Positions 29,311 to 34,115 of a stretch of DNA of 34,115 nt are shown here, piece after piece. Origin of the DNA: a bacterium (GTDB lineage: Bacteria; Spirochaetota; UBA4802; UBA5550); the NCBI GenBank assembly GCA_024224995.1, contig JAAENB010000874.1, positions 1 to 34,115 on the forward strand. Direction: 5' to 3'. The notes below the pieces were generated by a model that worked only from the letters and a program-made list of their open reading frames with translations, was not told where the DNA came from and did no database searches. Within the stretch, counting starts at the first letter, position 1; every line of letters starts with the position of its first letter. The position numbers and the translations under genes are program-made.

Positions 29311-29568
29311 ATGAAATGGAAAGAAGTTAAAGAAGCATACCCGGATCAATGGCTTGTTGTAGAGGCTCTTGAGGCTCATACGACCTCTGATAGTATACGG
29401 CATATTGAAGAGGTATCCATCATTGAAAAATGCACTGACGGCGAAAAGGCGATGACAGAGTATCGTCGGCTTCATAAAAGTAATCCTTTAAAAGAATACT
29501 ATTTCATTCATACAAGCAGGGATGATTTAGACATACCGGAACGAAAATGGATAGGAATCCGCAATTGA
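29311..29568 (+). CDS. Conserved small protein paired with aspartyl protease
   Basis: Eighty-five residues from ATG 29311; the frame is open 40 codons upstream but that part is a low-complexity region. The sequence (KWKEVKEAYPDQWLVVEALE, CTDGEKAMTEYRRLHKS, EYYFIHTSRDDLDIPERKWI) is one I associate with a small protein of unknown function that precedes retropepsin-like aspartyl proteases in several phyla. It ends one base before the protease start, so they are co-translated. No signal peptide; probably cytoplasmic. Confidence 0.65.
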   Translation: MKWKEVKEAYPDQWLVVEALEAHTTSDSIRHIEEVSIIEKCTDGEKAMTEYRRLHKSNPLKEYYFIHTSRDDLDIPERKWIGIRN

Positions 29569-29569
29569 C

Positions 29570-29959
29570 ATGAAACCTGAACTTAAAAATGATCTGCTTT
29601 ACACCAGGTTATCAGTATGTCATGAAGGAGCAATTATTGAAATTGACAATATCCTGATTGATACCGGCTCTTCCTCAACGGTGATATCAGTTGATATCCT
29701 ATCTGAAACAGGTATAAAACCGGAACCAACCGATATATTACAAACAATACGAGGTGTTGGGGGAACAGAGGTGGTTTTCAATAGAGTTGTAGAATTTATC
29801 CAGGTTGACGACTTTAAAATAAAAAATTTCGAAGTCGAAGTAGCTGGCATGGATTATGGATTCGATATCAATGGCATTCTCGGGATGAATTTTTTAATTC
29901 CGGCAGGTGCTACCTTGAACCTGAAAGAAATAGAAGTTCATTTCACACAAAAGAACTGA
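29570..29959 (+). CDS. Retropepsin-like aspartic protease
   Basis: The protein has 129 residues. The active-site motif is IDNILIDTGSSSTVIS (Asp31-Thr-Gly); the flap region is about residues 55-70 (GVGGTEVVFNRV) and GILGMNFL (about 103-110) is the second conserved strand of the family. The monomer would dimerise to form the two-Asp active site, as in retroviral and bacterial proteins of this type. Its substrate is unknown. The start ATG 29570 is one base after the stop codon of the small partner gene; translation probably re-initiates. No signal peptide. Confidence 0.8.
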   Translation: MKPELKNDLLYTRLSVCHEGAIIEIDNILIDTGSSSTVISVDILSETGIKPEPTDILQTIRGVGGTEVVFNRVVEFIQVDDFKIKNFEVEVAGMDYGFDINGILGMNFLIPAGATLNLKEIEVHFTQKN

Positions 29960-30107
29960 AAACCGCCGGGTAAAACCGTTCAAATTTTTTGGATTTTTTT
30001 GTCACTTTGACTGCCGGATTACAGATGTCAGCTATTTTTGAAATTAGAACAAATATACCTTATTTTGAAGATATTACCGGATCAATTATGCTGGCGAGGT
30101 AGATTCC

Positions 30108-30193
30108 GGGTATTCGGTACGTGTAGGGGCACGGCGCGCCGTGCCCCTGCGCGGTGTTTGTTTGGGGGTTATCCCTCTGTGGTGTTGACCCGG
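30108..30193 (+). repeat. Dispersed 83-86 bp repeat, copy 2
   Basis: Direct copy of 27348-27430 with a few differences, mostly in the centre. The GGGGCACGGCGCGCCGTGCC palindrome is better formed here. It lies between the aspartyl protease and rtcB, 2.8 kb from copy 1. The rest of 29960-30241 shows no gene. Confidence 0.75.
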
Positions 30194-30206
30194 CGGCAAA
30201 AAACCT

Positions 30207-30238
30207 CGAACCTCGAACCTCAAACTTCAAACTTTCCT
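30207..30238. repeat. Short AACCTCGAACCTC tandem repeat
   Basis: Tandem variants of the 9-mer CTCGAACCT, the inverse of the sequence at 17968-18000. It sits 3 bp after the end of rtcB (minus strand). Confidence 0.55.
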
Positions 30239-30241
30239 CAA

Positions 30242-31456
30242 CTACCCCTTCACAACCCCAAGCGGCTTCAACTTCACTAGCGGCGTAATCAAATCCAATT
30301 CCGATTCAATAACCTCATCAATGTTCTTATACGCCAGCGGAGCCTCACTCAAATCCGGATACTTCTCGGCCTCTTTCCCCCGGCCTCTATAGGTTCCCCA
30401 GCGGTCGAAGACGATCCCTTCCATTGCCTCATCACATTCTTCAACAGTCAGCTTTTTACAGGCTTCTTTTCTTCCAAGAACCCGTCCGGCTCCGTGGGAA
30501 CAGGACATAAAAGACTCCGGGTTTCCAAGGCCTTCTACTATATAAGAAGCGGTTCCCATGCTTCCGGGAATAATCCCTTTTTGCCCTTCCTTCGCGGACG
30601 TAGCCCCTTTCCGGTGAACCCAGACATTTTTCCCGTAATGGGATTCAAGATTCGCGTAGTTATGATGGATATTGATCTCCTGTAAAAAGGTCTCATGTCC
30701 CAGGATCTCAACGACCGCTTCTTTAAAGACTTCCATCATCCTGCGCCGGTTTTCCGCGGCGTATTCAAGGGCAAAATTCATATCGCGAATATAGAGCGCA
30801 CCTTCATCATCTGCCGGTAAAAAAGCCAGGTGTTTATCCGGCAGGGTTACGTGCCATTTTTCATTGTTAGTTATAGCCCAGTTATGATAATACGTAGCTA
30901 CACGGTGTCCCAGGTTCCGCGATCCCGAATGGATCATGAGCCATATTTTCCCGTCTTCCGATTCCTGGAGTTCGATAAAATGGTTCCCTCCCCCAAGAGT
31001 CCCCAGGTTCCTGCCGTCCAGGTTCGCGCCATGTTCATCGTACCATGGAGGCATCTCTCCAATCAAAGAACTGTAGAAACGGTCAAACCCGTCCCAATCC
31101 TGGGTGTGCTTATGAGCGTGCCCTTCCCCTGCCGGGACCCGGGCTTTGATGTAATCCACCAGAGCGCGTATCACACTTTTGTCTTTTATGTTTGATGCTG
31201 ATAACCCTGTTTCCACGGCTCCCATTCCACAACCGATATCCACTCCAACAGCATTCGGTATCACGGCATTATCGCAGGCAATAACTCCGCCAATAGGCAT
31301 CCCGTATCCAACATGACAGTCGGGCATTAAAGCCACATGTTTATACACAACAGGGTGATTAGCCAGGTTCTTAGCCTGCGTCATAGCGGCTTCATCTACC
31401 TCTTCGCACCATGATTTCACCGGCACTTTTATATATTTATTATATACCCATTTCAT
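30242..31456 (-). CDS. rtcB: RNA-splicing ligase RtcB
   Basis: The protein has 404 residues, the usual size. RtcB joins a 2',3'-cyclic or 3' phosphate to a 5'-OH RNA end using GTP and Mn, and serves RNA repair or tRNA splicing. Motifs are LMPDCHVGYGMPIGG, GVDIGCGMGAVE (Asp73, Cys76), LGTLGGGNHFIE (with Asn158-His159), HSGSRNLGHR, HRKGATSA, and SCSHGAGR with His321 as the GMP-accepting nucleophile. The start ATG 31456 has GGAGGAG six nt upstream; the frame extends 15 codons further, but that part is a repeat. A consensus sigma-54 promoter lies at 31570-31586, as in enterobacterial rtcBA. No rtcA or rtcR is in the window. The gene ends near a repeat pair. Confidence 0.95.
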   Translation of the reverse strand: MKWVYNKYIKVPVKSWCEEVDEAAMTQAKNLANHPVVYKHVALMPDCHVGYGMPIGGVIACDNAVIPNAVGVDIGCGMGAVETGLSASNIKDKSVIRALVDYIKARVPAGEGHAHKHTQDWDGFDRFYSSLIGEMPPWYDEHGANLDGRNLGTLGGGNHFIELQESEDGKIWLMIHSGSRNLGHRVATYYHNWAITNNEKWHVTLPDKHLAFLPADDEGALYIRDMNFALEYAAENRRRMMEVFKEAVVEILGHETFLQEINIHHNYANLESHYGKNVWVHRKGATSAKEGQKGIIPGSMGTASYIVEGLGNPESFMSCSHGAGRVLGRKEACKKLTVEECDEAMEGIVFDRWGTYRGRGKEAEKYPDLSEAPLAYKNIDEVIESELDLITPLVKLKPLGVVKG

Positions 31457-31477
31457 TGTATCTCCTCCTTTAAGAAA

Positions 31478-31516
31478 CAAAGTTTGATGTTTCAAGTTCA
31501 AAGTTTCAAGTTTTTT
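31478..31516. repeat. Short AAGTTCAAAG tandem repeat in the rtcB leader
   Basis: Near-tandem copies of AAGTTTCAAG and AAGTTCAAAG lie between the rtcB promoter and its ribosome site, so they would be transcribed in the leader. Related sequences are at 17968 and 30207. Confidence 0.45.
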
Positions 31517-31569
31517 ACCAGGGACTTCTTTCTTTTCCTTTCACCTTGCCCCTTTTACCTGTATTATAT

Positions 31570-31586
31570 TGCAAGAATCGTGCCAG
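31570..31586 (-). promoter_or_regulatory. Sigma-54 (RpoN) promoter for rtcB
   Basis: Minus strand: CTGGCACGATTCTTGCA, matching the -24/-12 consensus TGGCAC-N5-TTGC with correct GG to GC spacing. It is 114 nt upstream of the rtcB ATG, so the leader is about 100 nt. In E. coli rtcBA is sigma-54-dependent and activated by RtcR; the same logic is implied. No enhancer site could be identified with confidence. Confidence 0.8.
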
Positions 31587-31850
31587 ATGAGCGCGGTTTG
31601 GTGTAAAAACTATTATTTGAGGCTTTTTTGTTAAAAAAAATCGGATTTTAGAGTTAAATATTGTGCTTTTGCTAAAAAAGCATCAGAATTGGGTGGGTTT
31701 TTATAAAAGAATGGGTTATCAAGGCGATATTTTTATAAAAATTTATATTTAGTTTATAAAATATTATAAGATGAATACCAACTTTTTCTGAAAAAATTTT
31801 ACCCTTCCCGTTTGTAAAATCATACATATATATAAACGATGACAAAATAA
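31587..31850. other. AT-rich gene-free stretch
   Basis: I see no supported gene. The stretch is AT-rich with T and A runs (about 31720-31780) and would carry activator sites for the sigma-54 promoter if these lie upstream. No obvious inverted repeat was found in it. Confidence 0.4.
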
Positions 31851-31879
31851 GTTGAGCCCCGGCAAGGCCGGGGCTCAAC
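31851..31879 (+). promoter_or_regulatory. Perfect 13-bp hairpin before the micro-ORF ribosome site (copy 2)
   Basis: The arms GTTGAGCCCCGGC and GCCGGGGCTCAAC with an AAG loop end one base before AGGAG of the micro-ORF. Copy 1 is at 29075-29121. The position relative to the ribosome site is the same; it may be a regulatory hairpin or a mobile palindrome. Confidence 0.6.
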
Positions 31880-31886
31880 AGGAGTA

Positions 31887-31988
31887 ATGAATTTGAAAAA
31901 AATATTCTCTTTCCCACAGACATTCCGGGTGTCTGTGGAAGTCACTATATACTACAAACAAAGCAGTCAAAACCGGCGTTTTTTTTGA
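31887..31988 (+). CDS. Micro-ORF MNLKKIFSFP family, copy 2
   Basis: Thirty-three codons from ATG 31887, AGGAG 2 nt upstream. It shares MNLKKIFSFP and EVTIYYK with 29129-29263. Between them is a perfect hairpin CCACAGACA/TGTCTGTGG that encodes different residues (QTFRVSV) from copy 1. Downstream is a T-rich tract. It may encode a real small protein or be part of a mobile palindromic element with a coding-like sequence. Confidence 0.45.
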   Translation: MNLKKIFSFPQTFRVSVEVTIYYKQSSQNRRFF

Positions 31989-32031
31989 ATTTTTTTGATT
32001 TTTTTTTATTTTTAAAAAAAACAAACTTTTC

Positions 32032-32060
32032 TTGACAAAACACACTCAGATGTACAGTAA
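32032..32060 (+). promoter_or_regulatory. Possible promoter for the DUF5648-like gene
   Basis: Consensus TTGACA (32032-32037) is clear, but the -10 is poor: TACAGT after 15 bp or CAGTAA after 17 bp. Its location 155-175 bp before the ATG at 32213 would leave a leader that contains a mini-ORF. Confidence 0.35.
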
Positions 32061-32098
32061 TTTATTTCAAAATAGGAATGAACGCTAGGTGAGAGGGA

Positions 32099-32152
32099 AT
32101 GAACGACATTGACGATCACGGGTTTATTCGCTATATTACACGTAACAACTAA
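32099..32152 (+). CDS. Possible 17-codon leader ORF
   Basis: ATG 32099 follows GAGGG; the peptide is MNDIDDHGFIRYITRNN. The ten bases GGAATGAACG occur twice here (32086 and 32097), the first in a frame that stops after three codons. It may be a leader peptide or have no function. Confidence 0.2.
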   Translation: MNDIDDHGFIRYITRNN

Positions 32153-32212
32153 ATTAAACACTGGAAACAAATAAAAAACAACCAGAACATTTAAAAATTA
32201 AGAGGTTTTGAA

Positions 32213-32647
32213 ATGCAAACGACTCATTTGGAAAACACAGACATCCGGACATTCGAAGGAGCTATTTTAGATCTTTCGAACGAAAACACACACTTTCATT
32301 CTGCCATCCGTGAAGAGGCTGAAAAAGCCCTGGAAGGCTATGTCTACAGCAGCTATGAAAAGGACACAACCCCCCTGTTCAGGTTTCGTGATGACCGGGG
32401 ATATTTTTATACTGCCGATGCTTCGACACTAAAAAGATCACTCGATAATCCAGCGCTTTCTTACGAAGGAATAACGGGTTATGTATATCTATACCAGGCA
32501 AATAAGACCACGCCATTATTCAAGCTTCACAACGAATATGGCGAACTTATTTATACCGCCAGTTCCGAGAAAAAACGAAACGCCATGAAAAATGGTTTTG
32601 TTTATGACGGGATCCTTTGCTACATTGGTAAGGAGCCGTTGGAATAA
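32213..32647 (+). CDS. DUF5648-like repeat protein
   Basis: The protein has 144 residues. Two similar units occupy about 40-140: TTPLFRFRDDRGYFYTADAS then SYEGITGYVYL, and TTPLFKLHNEYGELIYTASS then VYDGILCYI. This matches the pattern of DUF5648-type repeats (short beta units with PLFRF, FYT and YEG motifs), often found in extracellular proteins. No signal peptide is present; the first 40 residues are polar, so export is uncertain. AAGAGG lies 9 nt upstream of the ATG. It is convergent with the tail-collar gene and ends in a palindromic repeat. Confidence 0.65.
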   Translation: MQTTHLENTDIRTFEGAILDLSNENTHFHSAIREEAEKALEGYVYSSYEKDTTPLFRFRDDRGYFYTADASTLKRSLDNPALSYEGITGYVYLYQANKTTPLFKLHNEYGELIYTASSEKKRNAMKNGFVYDGILCYIGKEPLE

Positions 32648-32655
32648 AAAAAACC

Positions 32656-32683
32656 GTAGAGACGTTGCCTGCAGCGTCTCTAC
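32656..32683. repeat. GTAGAGACGTTGC palindrome, copy 3
   Basis: A 13-bp inverted repeat with one G-U mismatch position, same family as 18017-18042 and 27459-27478. It lies between the stop codons of two convergent genes and could serve as a bidirectional terminator. Confidence 0.7.
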
Positions 32684-32701
32684 AGCAACCAAATAAATTT
32701 A

Positions 32702-33427
32702 TTATTGATATTTTATAATATAATGAACCGCAGCGTTTTTCCCCCGGGACTCATTTCCACCGGCACTTGATGTTGCTCTCTCAATCGAGTATATACACAG
32801 AACCCTTCCATCACTATTGTTCCCGGTATTATATCGCAAACCAGCATGACGGTCGTATGAATGAGTATGTTTCATAAACTCATCCATCTGGAACGTCCCA
32901 ATCTTCTCATCAACGCTGTTATTACTGCCGCCATTAAGGAACACTCTCCCGGCAAAATCCGGGTCCGCATACCCGTCCACGCGTCCCTGGTTCGCACCGC
33001 GCAGGACAACTCCTCTTAGATCGGGAAGATTAAACGTGAAGGAACCGTCTCCACTACCCCAGTTAACCTGAACCACTGCGAAAAGCGTATCATAGCTTAC
33101 CCTGTCAATTGCTCTTCCGTCACATAAAAGCCAGCCCGAAGGAATTGTCGATGAAACTCCGCCAAAGGGCACGATAGTTCCCACGGGAACATTTGAGCCG
33201 CCTGCTTCAAGCTTAGCCAGCCTGGATTCCAGGCTGTTAGCCGATGTTGACTGCGTCCCTTCCAGGGATTGCAATGCTTCCGTTAATGTTTTAATTTTAC
33301 TATACATATCTGAAAAACTGAAGTCACTATCGGAACCACCAGAGCCGGAGCTGTTTGAATTAATCCCGGCTTCACACCCCGTAAAGACAAAACCCAGGAC
33401 CAACAAAAAACAAATTATCTTCTTCAT
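32702..33427 (-). CDS. Lipoprotein with phage tail-collar domain
   Basis: The protein has 241 residues. The lipobox FTGC gives Cys18; a Ser/Gly-rich region and a short coiled coil (about 43-75: MYSKIKTLTEALQSLEG) follow. Residues of about 80-145 resemble a tail-collar domain: VPVGTIVPFGG, IPSGWLLCDGRAIDR, YDTLFAVV and FNLPDLRGVVLRGANQG. The C-terminal part is Gly/Asn-rich and ends NAAVHYIIKYQ, a pattern that closes many collar proteins. Such domains occur in cellular lipoproteins of several bacteria and do not themselves imply a prophage; no other phage genes are near. GGAGG lies 6 nt before the ATG. A -10-like TATAAT (minus strand) occurs near 33490. The role is unknown. Confidence 0.7.
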   Translation of the reverse strand: MKKIICFLLVLGFVFTGCEAGINSNSSGSGGSDSDFSFSDMYSKIKTLTEALQSLEGTQSTSANSLESRLAKLEAGGSNVPVGTIVPFGGVSSTIPSGWLLCDGRAIDRVSYDTLFAVVQVNWGSGDGSFTFNLPDLRGVVLRGANQGRVDGYADPDFAGRVFLNGGSNNSVDEKIGTFQMDEFMKHTHSYDRHAGLRYNTGNNSDGRVLCIYSIERATSSAGGNESRGKNAAVHYIIKYQ

Positions 33428-33666
33428 TTCATTCCTCCATAGTCTAAATTCATCAAGCTCTTTGAGACACTTGAGCCAACCAGTTTCTATTATAACGTTA
33501 TTTCATAAAAGGAAAAAAAACCGGGTACCGCTATAGTGGAGGAATCGCTAACTGAAGGGAAGGGAACAACAACTCTATTTTAGAGTAGAGCTAAAATTCT
33601 TATAGACAATCAAACAGAGATATATACAGTATCGATTAGAATCAAAAAAAAAGAGAGTAACAAGTT

Positions 33667-34115
33667 ATGACAATACCGGAACACCTGATGATTGGATTTT
33701 CATTTGCTAATATATTTTACGCGATCCAATCACTATTTAAATTTAAAAAGATCAACTATCTTCTACTGGTGCTGCTCCTGGCCATTGCGGCTGCCTTTCC
33801 CGACATTGATTCATTCTTTGGCTATTACACCTCAACAAACCCCTTGATCGGGCACCGGGGAGCAACGCACTCAATTGCCGGGGCAATAGTCTCCGGATTT
33901 ATATTAACACTGACAGCGCTTTTAATAAGCGCCATATTCCTGAGAAAAAAATATCTAACCATGCGGGTTTTCTTTCTCCTCTTTTTCATAAGTTCCTTAG
34001 CGGGAATTTCCCATGTCCTGGCCGACCTGCCCCAGCCTCCCAGTGTATGGAAGGGAATACCGGTGTTCTTCCCCTTAAAATCAGGGGGCCAGTATATGCG
34101 GCATGGCGGATGGTC
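33667..34115 (+). CDS. YdjM-like membrane metal-dependent hydrolase, partial at window end
   Basis: The first 149 codons are present; the gene continues beyond the window. The start ATG 33667 has a purine-rich GAGAG about 10 nt upstream. Features of the YdjM/DUF457 family are visible: an N-terminal MTIPEHLMIGFSFANIFY, PDIDSFF after a hydrophobic helix, then HRGATHSIAGAI (the conserved His motif), and several further membrane helices with SHVLADL. These proteins are putative membrane-bound, metal-dependent hydrolases of unknown substrate; one E. coli member is LexA-regulated. The gene is divergent from the tail-collar lipoprotein. Confidence 0.8.
   Translation, partial: MTIPEHLMIGFSFANIFYAIQSLFKFKKINYLLLVLLLAIAAAFPDIDSFFGYYTSTNPLIGHRGATHSIAGAIVSGFILTLTALLISAIFLRKKYLTMRVFFLLFFISSLAGISHVLADLPQPPSVWKGIPVFFPLKSGGQYMRHGGW

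Noticed and set aside
30038..30280. 80-codon plus-strand open frame before rtcB
   Set aside because: Made of dispersed repeat sequence and overlaps the end of rtcB; no ribosome site.
32702..33427. Prophage remnant, suggested by the tail-collar domain
   Set aside because: The protein has a lipobox and coiled coil, and no other phage gene is within reach; cellular lipoproteins with this domain are known.

Overview
The window reads as chromosome from a Gram-negative, diderm bacterium, most likely a spirochaete or close relative. The basis is lineage-typical combinations rather than a marker gene: two membrane-anchored FecR-domain proteins, one carrying Fn3-like repeats, next to a SpoIIE-type PP2C phosphatase; many lipoproteins with signal peptidase II sites; several outer-membrane beta-barrels; and short intergenic palindromic repeats throughout. 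No rRNA, tRNA, CRISPR array or prophage was recognised. An insertion sequence (ISL3-like by its transposase N-terminus and end sequence) runs off the left edge.

Layout. (1) 1-138: end of the IS. (2) 146-8822, minus strand: a signalling and envelope cluster. In transcription order it holds a SpoIIE phosphatase with a membrane sensor and a degenerate tyrosine-phosphatase-like N-domain, a fused anti-sigma-kinase-like/STAS-like regulator, a FecR/Fn3-repeat protein, an outer-membrane barrel protein and a Calx-beta/LamG lipoprotein. The last two have their own promoters. (3) 8988-15817: an OFA-type MFS transporter, two small membrane proteins, a papain-like peptidase behind a long, possibly structured leader, a CPBP-type membrane protease homologue, and a long-chain acyl-CoA synthetase. 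(4) 15818-18101: a repeat-rich accessory stretch with a small ribbon-helix-helix-like gene and a secreted ankyrin-repeat protein. (5) 18102-21041: a second FecR protein, a lipoprotein-like protein and an HD-domain hydrolase. (6) 21145-27201, plus strand: a six-gene envelope operon made of three proteins that fuse a CsgG/TolB-like N-domain to a barrel-like C-domain, a FadL/OmpP1-like porin and two related small lipoproteins. (7) 27202-34115: more repeats, an arylsulfotransferase-like lipoprotein, a two-gene retropepsin cassette, rtcB behind a textbook sigma-54 promoter, two copies of a hairpin plus micro-ORF element, a DUF5648-like protein, a tail-collar-domain lipoprotein and a truncated YdjM-type membrane hydrolase.

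The most notable observations are: an AACCC-N4-GGGTT palindrome placed identically over the -35 box of three promoters (2055, 3062, 11493); the phosphatase with a predicted dead phosphatase domain beside a fused kinase/antagonist; a consensus sigma-54 site before rtcB; and a duplicated 33-44 codon ORF family whose conserved parts differ mainly at synonymous positions. All functions are inferred from motifs read by eye; no database search was possible.
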